Shown in pieces: positions 26,196 to 39,700 of a DNA stretch of 64,000 nucleotides. The stretch spans positions 636,390 through 700,389 of the forward strand of contig VWZW01006865.1 of the NCBI GenBank assembly GCA_013397115.1, given 5' to 3'. A program made the translations under genes and the position numbers. The notes under the pieces are model-generated. The model made no database searches, had not been told where the DNA came from, and was given only the letters and a program-made list of their open reading frames with translations. This stretch comes from Edolisoma coerulescens. Lineage: Eukaryota; Chordata; Aves; Passeriformes; Campephagidae. How positions within the stretch are numbered: position 1 is the first letter of the stretch; every line of letters begins with the position of its first letter.

Positions 26196-29100
26196 TGGTT
26201 TTCTTTTTTCTTATTCAATAGATTACAAAATATTTCTGTACAATTTTATGCATATTATGATCTATAACAAAATAGTTATTTCTTAAAACTATATTACCAC
26301 CAGTCTTTGAAAATGACAGAATAGGAATAACTTATTATGGACTATGTTAGGCAATAGAAAAATCCAATCAAACCAAAACAGAACCAAAAGGACAAAGTCA
26401 GAAAAATAATTTCATTACATTGAATTAATTATTTTAGTTTCACAAACCTTGTTCTGTATGTAAACCCTTTTCAGTTGCCTTTGGGTTGTATCCACATCCG
26501 AATACCAACACAGGACAGGATTTGGGATTCCTAAAAGCCCTGCAGCCTGCCGGGAATATTGGTGCTGCTCACTGAAACACGACAGTTCTCATGGAGAGAA
26601 GAATTAAAGAAATCCAACATAAACAAGCCTTAGCAGAAGTCATTGGTTTCTGCTGACTCTGACAACCTTTGAATGAAGCTCCAAGAGCCAGAACTTCAGA
26701 AACGCATCTATGACTTAGACAACACAACCAGACTCCACTGTGTTCTAAATGCACTGTTATATTCCCTACCAACACCCAAAATCTGGCCCCATGTGGTGAC
26801 ATTCTTCAGATTTTAAGACCATACCATTAAGAGGATATTTCTTCTCCCAGCTACCAGTACAAATCTGAGAGGAATGCTACTATGCCGTGTTAAAATGAGT
26901 GAAATTACTCTACAATTTGTCTTGTGCATCTGAGAGCAGTCTGTCCTTTACAGTCTGAAGATAAATTAAAAGTTACTAAGTTTGTACTTTGTAATTAAAC
27001 CAACCTTCCTTATCTACAGCGAGTTGCAAAGGACAGAGCTCATAATTTCCTAAGGTTTATATGAATGTCTGAGACTTCCTTTTGCCTGAAGGGAAGGTCA
27101 TTTTCTTTCCTTAAAGACTGCATTTGTAAGCAATTTCTATTGTATTTGTGAAGTGTAAGCTGACAGCAACACAACTGAGCTGTAATAGAAATCTCAAGGT
27201 GCCTTTTATTCATTCCACAACAAACAGAGAAAGTGAGCAAGACACAGACAACAGCAAAGTTCCTAACACAGTTTAAGGCCACATTTAGAAAGGATGGAAG
27301 TAAGGCTTTCTTTAAGAGGCAACACACTGGATGCCACAATGGGAACAGACACCGAGCGACCCGAAGCTGACAGGATTCACCCACAGAAAAGCTGAAACAA
27401 CACCCTAGTTTTGGCCAGCAGGTCTGTGCCTTTTTTTGGGTCTAAGCAGGAAAATAAAATGAAATGCCATAGACATCCTCCTCTGGAATATTCCCAGCAA
27501 ACTGAAGGTGCTCCCTAGCAGGAGTGCTACTGTCTCAGTCGAGGGTGTTAATTACAACAGAACCAAAGACAAGCCGAGTCATTACAATATACAAATGCAG
27601 CGCCATGAACCGCGCCTAGAATTGTCACTCTGGTATCAGAGGCACCTGTACAGTATCTTGCTGTTTATTTGGCAAGGTTACAAGTAATACTTCTAGGTTT
27701 TAACAAAGTAGAAAGAGAATTTGCATAGATTGTACATTCAGTTCGAGGAGACTTCTGGTACCTTTTTTTGTTGTTCTCAGGTAAACGTGTTTGCAGACAC
27801 AGTGAGGTAGCAGCTGTGGTAGCACCCATGAGCAAAAGAAGGTAACCAAGGCAGAAGCAAAGAGCAGAGTGATCAACACACTACTGTTAGTAAGAAGGAA
27901 CGGAATCAACGTGGTAGCTGCAGTGTCACACCATGAAGGGTAACTGCTCCCAACACCACACGTGACTGAGACACCCCAACGCTGCCGTGGTCCTGGCTAA
28001 CACAGACTGTAAGGTCTTGGGGCCTCAATTTTAAAATCTCTCAGCCTGATTATTCTTTCCTTTACTGGGACGACGGTGGTGAAGGTTTTAAAGGTCAATC
28101 TCTTCTACAATACACTTCGAAGGGAATTATAAATCAGAGGGTTTGCTTGCTTTTGAAGATTCTGCAGGAAAATTTGCTGTCCTACAAATCCTTCCTTGCT
28201 GCCCTTAACCCTAATTCACATTTCTTTGGCTCCTCTGTGCCTGGCTGCAGCAGCAGCTGCCCTCAGGGCTCTGCAGCAGGTATTCCTGCTCTCAGGAACT
28301 CCTCCTGGGCCTCTGGAAGGGCAGTGCTCTGTCCTCTCTAACTCTGCATCACTCCCTACCCTCTCTGTGGGCATCACCCCTGGAGCTGCCTTGGCAGAAG
28401 CCTGAGGGTTTGGTTTGGAAAGGCTTTTTTACATTATTTCTCAACTGTCATTTATTATGGGCTTAAGATAATGTCCTACTGATCCTTAAGACCATACTGG
28501 AGGTTTGAATGGTAGAAATAAAGACACATATGGATCATTACCTTTTCACAACCGAATGGAAGCAAAGGCCAGTGGGAACAGTCGCCAACCACTCCCTACC
28601 AGGTCTGTCTTACCCTGTTGCTGAAATACCAAATAACCAAGTCTCCTCTTACATATATCAGATTCCCATGCCTGAAAATCAGGACAAGGTGACTGCTGGC
28701 TTTCACCAACTCCCTCCTGTGTGCAAGTACTGAACAGACTGAAGGCTGCTCTGAAAAGCAAACCTTGCTCATCTGCAGCTGGGTTTCTGAAGAAGCCTAG
28801 GGGATTTGGCTCACTCAAGGATAAAACTTCCAGCTCTACAGAAAGTGCTGGAGTTGGCCAAGGTTCCATGTGGCCAACTCCTGAAGCTTTGGGAGCTGCA
28901 AAGACAACGAGGAGGGCGTGCTAGCCAGCGGCAAGCTGGCAACTCTCTGATGGCTGTGATGAAAGGGAACAAGAGAAACCTGGTCCTCATTGCTGGGCCA
29001 CAAGAAAGACCTGGATCTTGTTTATCTGGGAAGTCAAAACTGAGATCTCAGGGCATCAATGGTTCTCAGCCTTGCTGTGCAGAAGGAGCCCAGTTTGCTC

Positions 29101-32100
29101 AAAGGTTTGTTGCAACACAGCTGTGTCAAACTTTTGCAAAGTTTCAGCACCTTCTTTACCCTTTCTCCCTCCCTTTGGTCAGGTTTACACTATCCCCGTT
29201 CTCACTCACTGACTTCACTACTGTGCTCACTACAATCGTGGCTAAGAGTGATGGAGGCTTCATTAGGGTGGCAATTAGTGCTGCAGGAGATGGAGGGGAA
29301 GTGAATGCACATTAGTTGGTACTTTTGAAGGTGCTGCAGGATCACTGTTAATACACCATTAAACAACTGTACAGGCATTGTGCACTGAAGCCAATACCCA
29401 GGAAAGTCAATTTGTAACACACGAATGCACATTCCTGTATCTCTAGGCTCAGCAATAATGAAGGCTTAACAACAGAGATACAGAGGGACTTCCTTGTAGA
29501 ACACTTGCTATCATGAAGGAATTGTTAAAATTCTCTGCTTGCCGACAGCACAAAAAATGAAGACATATTTTCAATTCTAAAAAAAACCTCCTTGAGTATC
29601 AGAAAATGAAAATGCAAATATTACTACTCAATGTCCAAATGTCATCAAAGAAAGAAATGGACAAATCTGAAAATAAACTGTCATTTGAGCTATTTCATTT
29701 AGCCTTGGGGTTTAACATTACCATATAAACAGGTTTGCATAATGCTAAGACTGACTTTGGACATCATTCATTAAATCACGTATGTAGATGTTCCCATTGT
29801 GCCACATTCCCTTTCTGTGCAAAACGGATTGATCACAGGAGTGTTACATGGCTGTCACACAGAATGGGCAGGGAATTTAAACAAGCAGAGCATTACACAC
29901 AGAGGACAAATGTGTGCATATGGAAATATAAACCCCTCCCACTGAAAGGAATTTTGATCCAAGCAGGCTTTCAGGTGGGATCCTGCTCAGCAAGGACTGG
30001 CCTTGTGACTGGAAAAGAACACCTGCACATTCAGATGAAGACACGTAACTCTCTCGTTTTGTACCAAATGTGGGTCCCTGCTCCCAATTCTCCTTTTCAC
30101 CAAACGTAAGATCTGTGAAGTTATTCTCTTCTGACCATTGACAACGTTCACCACAGGCTCCCAGTGCTGCCATTTCAAACCTGAGAAGCCACTAAGCAGG
30201 ACTAAGTTGGGCTTAGCAGCATCAGCCTGCAGCCAGCTCTGATCCCTGATGCAGAGTCTGGCTTTACATGGGTTTTATTCACAACTCCTGGACTTTGTAA
30301 CTCAGACACAGAATCTCATATATATCTTTTGCATCCATGTCTGCATGATAGCAGCTATAGTAGAGGTGGCTGTTTAGGTCCAAAACTTGACACTGCCCCC
30401 AGAAGATGTTCCAAACATGGCAGCTTATCCTTTGATGACTTCAAACAGACAGCATTTACCCCTAGCCTACTGTCACACCTTTTGTTTATGCTGGACTTGA
30501 CTCTGAAGTCCTCATTTAGCACTAGCACTCTGTGGAAGTTTTTCCTAAGAAAGGACTGCAGGATGAACCCCTTCAGCTCTGCATCCTATATTTTAACAGC
30601 AGCACTGGGGTTGCCAGCTTGCAACAAAACTTCACTGTTTAAATGCTTCTTGCCTTTCAGAAAATAAACTCACATAAATTTTCTTTGAGATATTTTAAAC
30701 CTAGCATATAATGCAAATGGATATATCAGCAACCATCTGTTTTCTTTCCCTTTTTTGTACTAAAACAAAATAATTTGCACCTTATATTTTAAATGATAGA
30801 AGTGGCAGCTTTTCTCCTAACCACAGAAGACGTGATTGTTGTCACCTTCTGCTTGGTCTAGTTAATGAAAACTTACCAAAAAAGCACTTAAAAACATTCC
30901 TGCTTAAGAATAAAAACAAGTATCAAATTTAAAAACTAAGTTATCTGCATGCGTGCGCGTGGGTGCACCCCTACACATGTGCTTATGTGCAAGACAGACC
31001 GAAGATTTTGTGACTACCCCAGGAGTCTTACTGAGAACAAGCACTGCCTGGGCTTGTTAATGAGTTTAATTGTGTGCCCTAAATATGACGTTCTTCATTT
31101 AATCTGCAGGGCTTGGACCGTGCAGTCGCCACTGCATCGGTGTGACCAAAGCCCTGGACTTCACAGTGAGGATTGGAGGTCCCCAGAAAATACGAACTTC
31201 ACAAAGGAATGTTATATTAAAAACAAGCACTGTTAAAAAACCCTACTGAATAAGTAATAACACTGTGATTCTATTACATAAACCTGTTGGCAACCCTGGT
31301 TTCACACACGCTTGCCTCTGGAGCTGGTTGAACAGCTGGAACGTTACCTTAACTGGAATATTCCAATCAGCTCTCATTGCTACAAACTTTCCTAAAGCTA
31401 CCGCTCGTGACTGACAAAATCAAGACAAAAAAAGAAAGGGAGATGTGAGGGGAGGAAGGCCTTTTCTTAATAAAGGCAGCTTCAGTTAGTAAAATAACAT
31501 AATCTTCAAGCTGCAAAAGCAGCACCTACTAATTAGTCATTGACTAAAACATAAATAATAAATACCTAAAGTGTTCCTTCTATGCATCCATTTTTGTGCC
31601 AGATAAACATTTCAATGCTCTGCCTTAATGCCAGCACAGCTGACACCACAATTTCAAGTCCAAAGCAAACTGAAGTAGCTTTAAACCAATACGACAGAGA
31701 TACTACAAGCCACGGGGATCTGTGTGTTACAGTCCTACTGCAAGTGTTGTTTAAAAGGGAATTCAACCTTCCTGGGAGACGTGATTATGGAATGATCTAA
31801 GGGTCTGTTCCCCTCCTGATGTGGACACTTAGCTCTCAGCAGAAAGTTATCCATGCACACAGAAGGGTGAACAGATACCTTCCTTTATTACAGCAACAGG
31901 ACTTCTTTCCTAATTAACCCAATAGCTTTTAATGGTCTTTTTTGGTTCTGTTGCTAACTAGAGGTTAACACAGCAACAACAACAAAGTGCATGCTTTTGC
32001 TAATGTAAAATGCATTAGTTGGAGGTGAATTTGCATATAAAACCTGTATTTTAAAAAGTTCTTGGAATGTAAATTAGTTTTTCCCTACTGCAGAAAATGC

Positions 32101-33021
32101 AGGTTGAAATGATGCAAAACATGCCTATTTAAAACAGGATGCAGCCTGCTAGGAATTCTGAAGACAGGCAAGGATAGACTGTTGACAGAATAAAGTAAAA
32201 GCACAGAGAAACATGGCATTGTTCTCCTTCCCCTGGCTTTGGGCAGAGACCCACATCCTGCACAGCCTTCCAGATGCTCCGGCAAAGCCTGGAAGGATCC
32301 AGCTTTAGGAAGAGATGGAGATCTGAGACCAAGGGAGGGAATTAGTGTTAAGACTTACTAGCCACTACTCAAATTAGGGAAGAAACCTGTTGTTGCAGAT
32401 TTAGGTCCCAGTTTTACCATTTTACTGATTTACAACTCCACTGCCTGAGGAAAAACTCAGCTCAGCTCATGAGCAAAATCAGCAAAGGGTGTGAGCAGAC
32501 ACATCACAACCCACCCCAGCCTACACATACATACCTGCTCTGCTGGCAGTCTGTGAAAATACTCAGGTACCGGTGGCTTCCAGAAATACCTGCACATTTG
32601 AAAGGGCTGAAATTCAAAATACTTCTTTGTTCTTGAATAAATACTCGCAGTACACTTACCCTGAACCCGACTGCATGAGACATAAAAGACTACTAGAGCA
32701 AAAACACTGGTTTCATTTAGAGTTTATCATGAAATTAGTCTGAAAAAACCTCTGAAAGTAATCTGAAAGTTTCTGCTTTTGCTCGTTTTCTCTAACTAGG
32801 ATAACAGACATCAGCTGTGTCCAGAATTACTTTGTGTTATTAAAAACACCAGTGAGGCTGTACCACAATTACTTAGCATTCTCTGAGGTCATGTGGCCAT
32901 ACAGGCTCCAGCCTGCAGGAACCAACCTCCCCAGGAAGCCTAAATAGAAGGGAATTTTGCTGTGATTTATTCATGATAGCAAAATAACAAAAGCCTATGA
33001 AACAGCAGAGGTACAGACAAA

Positions 33022-33027
33022 TTTATT
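33022..33027 (-). terminator. Candidate proximal polyadenylation signal
   Basis: A minus-strand AATAAA lies about 380 bases after the stop codon and is followed by a T/GT-rich stretch (TTTGTCTGTACCTCTGCTG). A second AATAAA is at 32,966-32,971. Use of either would give a short-3'UTR isoform lacking the distal Pumilio and AU-rich motifs. Support is motif-level only. Confidence 0.35.
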
Positions 33028-33233
33028 TTAAAAAAAAACCCTTTAGCAGCTGCTCCTTCACTGCCCTCTCCATGGCTTGGTGCTACTGTTTCCAAGCCCA
33101 CACGATGGTGGGTGCAGTGGCACCTGGAATGCCAGGTCCTCACCAGGCAGCACAGGCTGTGGGATGAAGGAAGCTGCTCCCAACAGAGCTGATGGAGAGG
33201 GCAGTGCCAAAGGCCTTGTCAGAACTTCAGAAC

Positions 33234-33267
33234 TTTTTTTTTTTTTTTTGTTTTTGTTTTTTTTTTT
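33234..33267 (-). repeat. A-rich tract in the XYLT1 3'UTR
   Basis: On the mRNA strand this is an interrupted poly(A) run of about 34 bases (runs of 11, 5 and 16 A with single C breaks), about 140 bases after the stop codon. It could be a retroelement tail, but no element body is recognisable beside it. It would prime oligo-dT cDNA internally and so mimic a transcript end. Confidence 0.8.
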
Positions 33268-33404
33268 AAAATGAATTCTACTGCAGTAAGTAACAAAAAA
33301 AATGTAACTTCCCCTTATGTTTCTGAAACCTGGCGCGAGACTCACAGAGAAGCGAGGTTCAATTCCCTTTTAAAGACCTGTGCCGGGGCAGAGCGCACCG
33401 GGTG

Positions 33405-33727
33405 CTACCTCAGGCGGCCGTCGGGTTTGACGGGGCCCAGCTCGGATTTGGGGTCGGGGCTCAGGGAGCTCCAGGCTGTCTGGGCACAGCCCTGCAGGAC
33501 GGGGCAGGCCGTGGGACCCACGCTGCAGATGTCCACGGCTGACCAGACGCTGCTGACCAGAGAGTCCACCCAGGCGTCCAGGCGGGCGCCCACGAGCCCC
33601 GCGTTGCGCTTGGCCTGGTCGGCGCGGGCGGCGCTGACGGGGATGTTCAGCACGGGGTTCAGGCCCTGGAAGCTCTGCTCCATGTAGGCGTTCTTTGGAG
33701 GCCCGCTGTGAAACTTGATGGCTTCCT
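33405..33727 (-). CDS. XYLT1: XYLT1 exon 12: C-terminus and TAG stop
   Basis: The coding part is 323 bp: two bases completing Glu853, residues 854-959, and a TAG stop at 33,405-33,407. It contains HSGPPKNAYMEQSFQGLNPV and ends WSSLSPDPKSELGPVKPDGR followed by Leu-Arg. The acceptor is GCCTTTGCAG|AG. Cys920, Cys927 and Cys933 sit where human XT1 has its 675-927 and 920-933 disulfides. Residues about 875-910 (AARADQAKRNAGLVGARLDA region) are the most divergent part, as expected for a surface helix. The exon is GC- and CpG-rich, in contrast to the AT-rich 3'UTR that follows. The YMEQSFQ-to-end block is also conserved in XYLT2, so the XYLT1 call rests mainly on the exon 11 sequence and on the TACPV/VDIC words. 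Confidence 0.96.
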
Positions 33728-36700
33728 CTGCAAAGGCAGAAGCAAACCCCAAAGTTAGTGCATTAAAACAGCCGCCACGGAGGATCTAAAGGCACAGTAA
33801 ACAAAAAGACCAAGCTTCAGGGGTGAGCTGTAGCCTGTTTCCCACACACTGCATCCCAGGGGCTGTGCTCAGCTTTGGCACTCCTCGTGCTCAGCACTAC
33901 GGATTCTGCTCACCGTGGTTCTCATCCTGCAAGTGCTGCCTTAGCAGGCAAAGCTCTGACCCTGAAAACAGAGTCACCCTTACTATCAACGTGCACAACC
34001 GGCATCCCCAGAGCTGCAGGACATCCAGGACTGGCTGCACCTCGAAATGAGGAAACAGTTCAAGGACACCTGGTGTGAGAAGTCTGCCAGCCCCTGTCAG
34101 ACATCCAAATGCTATCATTGATTTGTCTAGGAGAAAGAGCCAAGATCTCAGCCTGTTCTGTTGTGGGGTTTTTTTTCCCTAGACAGATGAACCTTGCCCT
34201 GCTGTGGAAAAGCCACAACATTTGTTAGCTCTATCTGCCTACAAAACCCAGGTGGTGCCATTTGTGGCACTAAAAGGACAACACCACGGTCTCGGACAGA
34301 CCAGACCCACAATCAAACAGGTGTAGCCCCAACATGATTCCTGGAAGTGCTCCAGTCTCCCTGGGACAGCATTCTCTCATGACAGTTATATTTCAAGCTC
34401 CTGTGCTGAACAGTAGATCAAAACCATTCCCTAATGATACTTTGCATTGTGGTTGCTTTCCATACAGTAACCCTTCTATCTCAGCAAAATACAGTACAAT
34501 ACCCCAAATTTGCAATATTGCAGTAAAAATCAGTATCAGACTGTGACAATGCTTTCAGAGACCTAAACTGGACCCTGTGGGTCAGGCTGACTTCTGAGAG
34601 TCTGAGTGCACCAAGGTGCTGCTTATAAAACCTCGATGGGACCCTGCAAAAACGTTCACTGAGTGCCTGTGGGGAGCAAGTTTCCAACCATTTCTTTCCG
34701 CTCCCAGCTGCCTGCCCCAGCATCCTCGCTCTGGCAGCACAGAGGATATGTTCAGCCCTGCCAACAGACACACTGTCTAGAACAGAAAATGGGCCCATTC
34801 AGGGCGCTGCAGGCGGGGAAAGGCACCGCGCCCCGCCAGCGTCAGAGGCCAGGAATTGCACATTCACGGCGACAATTCCTTCCACATGGCCCTGCTGCTC
34901 GCGCTGCAGCCTGACACTGAGTCCTTTCTTCCACGCAGAGGGCAGCATCTCAGGTGCTGGAAATAAATCTGTGTGTTTATTTAGAGGGGAAAAGGGATGT
35001 TTAATTGGAGCTTTGCTGTTATATTTGCAGAGTCTTTAATGTCAAATACTGTGCAAGTCCGTCACTTCAAGTCCCCAGTTAAAGTGGTCCAGCACATGCC
35101 CATCACCATTATACATCATTTCACTGTTCCTGCATTTATCTAAACCCCTCTTCTTATTTTAAATGGTAGATATCCACAATAACCTGCAGTCAAAATGAGT
35201 TCAGTCTGTGCACATGTGTCAGGAATGTGCTCTGCCAGAGCACTGCAGTTTAAGAAACAGAACAAGTACACATGATTTAATTTCCTCCTTTGGAAGCAAT
35301 TAAATATGGAAGACTGTTTGTCAACATATTAATTAAATAGGAACATTCTGAGTAAAAATCCCCAAATAAATAAGAGCTGGCATTACTAGCAGGATCATCT
35401 GATTGAAACAGGCAATTCGGCGAGCCTGTTGAATCAAAGCCTGTTGCACACGTGTGCGGTGCATGGAACAAGAGAGATCTTTTCTCAGACAAGAAACAGG
35501 ATGAAATGGAACTTGCTGTTCTCCCTGGCTTAGCCTTGCATCTTTCCCAGGCCTCAGGACTTGGTGGATTATCGGGACTGGAGAGAATGAAACCTGCAGA
35601 AAGTGCTTGGCAAAGCAGCAGAGACTGTGTTAAGGGCTACCACTGCCCACGGTGAAAGGTGCTGCTCCAGTGGAGACACACGGAGACCCCTGACCTGGTA
35701 CTGGTGGGGACTGTCTGGCCCCACAGCAGGACAGCACCCCAAGTTAGGTGTCCTAGAGAGGAAAGGCTGGGTAACAGCAACCTGAGTGCAGAGTCACACG
35801 TACTCATCCACAGGAAATGCTGGGGACTGGACCCAGAGCCCTCTCCTGGAGCCTCCAAGTCTTTGTTAAACAGTTCATAGGAGAGAGCAGGGAGGATGCT
35901 GCTCATCCGAGCAACGGCAGATGGGCTGCTCCTCTCTGCATCAAAGGAAAAACGACAGAGAATCATCCTCCACAGCGTACTGAGCTGCTACAGAAGAGCG
36001 ACAGCGAGGCTCCCAAGCCCTGAAATGCTGCAAAAAAGGAGGCTGGAGCTACTGGGTGTGCTCTTGAAGCACTGACACTTCAGTTAAGTGTCACAAGAGC
36101 TCATGAAAAAGCAATGAAGAATGTAAGGCTTGCCACTAAATGTTTAGACATTTAAATCTGTATGGTTAGAGCAAACAATTCAAAATTAGCTGAATTGCAG
36201 ACACTAAGCCAGACTTTTTTTGCCAGCCCTTTGACTTCAGGAGGACGTGTATCAATGCAAAATATATTCCACTGACTCGAAATAGAACTTTAAAAAACTT
36301 GGTTATTTTTGACCCCTATTTTTATTTGCTCTTCACTCAGATGTGAGGACACATTTCTCAATTGACTCTTCTGGTCTAACTTCTTTGGATTAAACACACA
36401 GACTATAGCCAGCCACACAGGCTTGGATTTCAGCATTTTTGTGTGGGTTTGTTCATTGTTTTGCAGAAAACGCAAATTAGTTTAGGCAGAGAGTGGGCTG
36501 AGGAATGAAAAATGTGGTTACCTTGGTGCACATTAAGGCACTAGACCTGTGGGTTTTTCAAAGCAACGCAGAACGTACAGCTTTATTTCCTTACTTGAAT
36601 TGTGCTGAAACCCTCTGGCAAAGAGGTAATTTTTTATTGACATTTTGTTTGTTTTCTCTTGCAGCAAACAAGACAGTGCTGCATTTGCTCATTGTGGAGC

Positions 36701-39700
36701 TAATCGACTCCTTGTCAGCTGGATCTGAACTAAATTTCAAAGCAAATCCCTGTCTTCAGGGTTTTTCTCGGAATGATGATTCCAGGGCATGTCTGCTCTT
36801 CTGCAGTCATGCGCCTGCCTGCTGCTATTACTGCGTTTATCAAGAACATGTCATGTTACCTCTGGTTAATTTAAAGAAATCACAGCAGTTCTGACACAAG
36901 TTGCCACCCACTTTATAATCCGTACAGATGCAATTAGAATTGATTGAGCCACTGCAAACAACCAAGGGCAAAACAAAGGTTTCCCAGGATCTGCTAACTG
37001 AGATGATCTATAAATATGGATTAGGTTAAAAGGCCGCTGAGGTGCCTGAGTGCATCGCCCGTGTCTGCTAATGCTGTCAGCCCCTGAAAGGGCTGCCTGC
37101 AGTTTGGGGGCACAGGGACCAGGCACTGGTATTTCAGGCTCCATGGGAGCAGCAAAGATCAGCAGCCCCATGTCCAGGACACGCCATCAAGCTGGGGGCA
37201 GAGTGGGAAAGGTCTCTCTTAAAGCAAAAAAGGAGGCTGCTCTTTTTCACTGCTCTCCTTGCTTGAAGGAAGAAGGGCTTTTAATGTATTCATTTATTTA
37301 CAATCCAGGGTTTACTATCATCCTGAGGTTTTGGGGCTTTTTCTGCCCCAGAAGTGAACCTGCTACTGGCTCACAATAACCTATTTGGCTTTAATGGAAC
37401 GGGTACTATCCATTAAATGGATGACAACTCATTATCGGCACTCCAGCTGGGAGAGCGCTGGGGAAACTTTGCTGTGAATATAAACTCAAATTTAAAAATG
37501 AAATTGCTTTGGCTTTTTCTCTTCCCCTCACTGTGACCCTGGGAGTCGACCACACTTGGCCTTTAAAGAGCAGGGAAAGGGGGAAAGTGGGATGGTGGGG
37601 AGGTAGAGACAACATCTACTGAATTTGCTGTTTTCTTAGGACTTGAAGTCTGTGGGGTAGCTTGGATTATAGTCTGTGAGCTGCTGGCTAAGTGCTCTGA
37701 ATGATCCCTGTTGTTTGGTTCTGCCTCGCAGGGGAGCTGGACATCTGGCCTTGAGTCTCCAAGCACTCAAATTCCAGCTGCCTAAAGCTGCCAGCAAGAG
37801 CCCCCCACCCCTGTGTGTCACCACTGCCAGTGATCTTACACGGATCTGCTCCCTGTTTTGTCTTCTCCACATCCCATTCCCTCTTTGTCTTGGCACAATT
37901 ATTCCCAGAGCATCCTGCTGGTCCTTGGCAGCCCTCCTGTGTCCCTACAAGCATGGAGTACTACGCTTTGACACGCTCGACCATATGGTGGGAACCTCAA
38001 AACTGGTGTTTGGAAGAATAAACAGGAATCTGTCTGTGCAGGAGACAGAGGGAAGGAGACTCTGCTGGAGAGAGTGAACCTGATTTCTCCAAATGATTTC
38101 TCTCACAAATTCACCTAATTTCCTTTTTTTATCTTTTTTGCTTTCTCCAACCAGGCAAATACTGGGAGGCACTCCTGAGCCAGAGTATCTGCTGAAGGCA
38201 GAGCTGATCAGTGACATGACTCAAAGTAGGGAAAAGAGACACAGATTTGGATGACTGGAGGGGGAGAAGGAGCAGGAAGGAATAAGTAACGTTAGATTAC
38301 AGACTCTCCACTGAAATAGCTTAGGGAGCTGTATTTGCAGTGGAAATACCCAAACAGTATACTCAGTAATTCCATGTAAGACCCGATCTCTTAGAGATTC
38401 AGGTTTTGAAAAGGTCAATGAACCTGTGTTCTTAAAACAATTTACAATCTATCAGTTACTCACATCTGGACACAGCATCAAAGAAAACAGTCACTCTTGA
38501 TTTCCCTTCATGGCTTTACTTGCATGCACAGAATTTAGGCCAAAATTAATAAATAAATGGAAATAGAAAAATGAATAAACTAGTGGCATATGCTGTTTTT
38601 ATAAACTGCTAAACAGAACATCTTTTCTGGCAGCTGTCCCATGATTATTTTTTTATTTTGAATGCAATTATGAATTCTGAGAGTCATGATACAGGAATGA
38701 ACGTGTTTTACTTTGACTATTCAAAAGAAGAGCCAGTGGCTCCCTTCATGATGCTGGGAAACCAAAACAACCTTTCCTTGTGCTCTGGGCTGAAGTGATG
38801 TGTAGATAAGCAGTGATTTAGGAAACACAGGGCTGTTGTCATGCCCGTGTTCTCGGGACACAAGATGTCAGTGGCTGCTGCCAGTTTTGTGCAAATGCTT
38901 TTTAGAACAGCAAAAGCAAACTGCACACAAGATCATGGAGAGATTTTTACATCTGAAACTTTGTGGACTCCACTTCCTCCATCTGGAGTGGATGAGACAG
39001 AGGGGGCTGAATCACTACTGAGGAAATGACATGCAAAGTGCTATGAAATGTGTCAGTCCAGGGCAATTTTTCTGACAAGAGTTGTTTTTTCATCAGGGCA
39101 GGGAGGGCAGGGTGGGGGTTGGTGGTGGGGCTGAGGGAGGATGGTTGGAAAAAGGAAAATTTTAAAGAAATCCCTAATAAAACATATTCCACTCTTCTAC
39201 TGACAACTCCTGGCTAAGTCTGATGGATGTTTTATTTTCAAAGTTTTAAGACAAGAAAATAATACTATTCCTTCGTTTTAGAAGATTTTTGGCAGTTTTT
39301 GCATTGTTTACAGTAACAGAAATCGTTCTTTGAGAAGTTCTAATTCTTCTGTCATACTCTCAAAGTGCCTTTATTTGGCAGAGAAAAATGAATTTAAAGA
39401 ATAAAGTGGTGACAAACTGACAAAAGCTGGAAATCAAAGCTAAATGACAACTGCCTGTACAGAGCACAATGGTGTCACTGAGACAGAAAGCCTTACAAAA
39501 ACAAACAAGAGGAATTTGCATTGTAAATACAATTCTAACTACAGTGGAGTGTCACTACCTGCCCCTGTAATTAACTTTCTTCTCTACCTCCATGCCTCAG
39601 TCATCCAGAGAATACACATCACATCATCAGCAACAAATCACTCCTGAGACTTTTTTCCCAGACAATATTGTTCCCAAGCTTTATATTTCATTCCTGTAGT

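Larger units (their letters stand above)
25765..33404 (-). other. XYLT1: XYLT1 3'UTR (inferred, about 7.6 kb)
   Basis: After the stop at 33,405 there is no further coding sequence, and the minus strand stays AT-rich for about 7.6 kb to overlapping AATAAA signals near 25,787. Beyond these the base composition returns to the patchy, GC-richer intergenic type. Mammalian XYLT1 transcripts also have a 3'UTR of several kilobases, as I recall, which supports the call. The sequence contains two UGUAUAUA motifs, an overlapping AUUUA element and an A-rich tract. Minus-strand AATAAA also occurs near 27.67, 30.27, 31.88, 32.97 and 33.02 kb, so shorter isoforms are possible. The long open frame on the plus strand at 28,806-29,315 is not supported as a gene. 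The extent is inference from signals and composition only. Confidence 0.7.

Noticed and set aside
28806..29315. A 169-residue open frame on the plus strand within the inferred 3'UTR
   Set aside because: It is antisense to XYLT1, has no domain, and several frames overlap. It is most likely chance.
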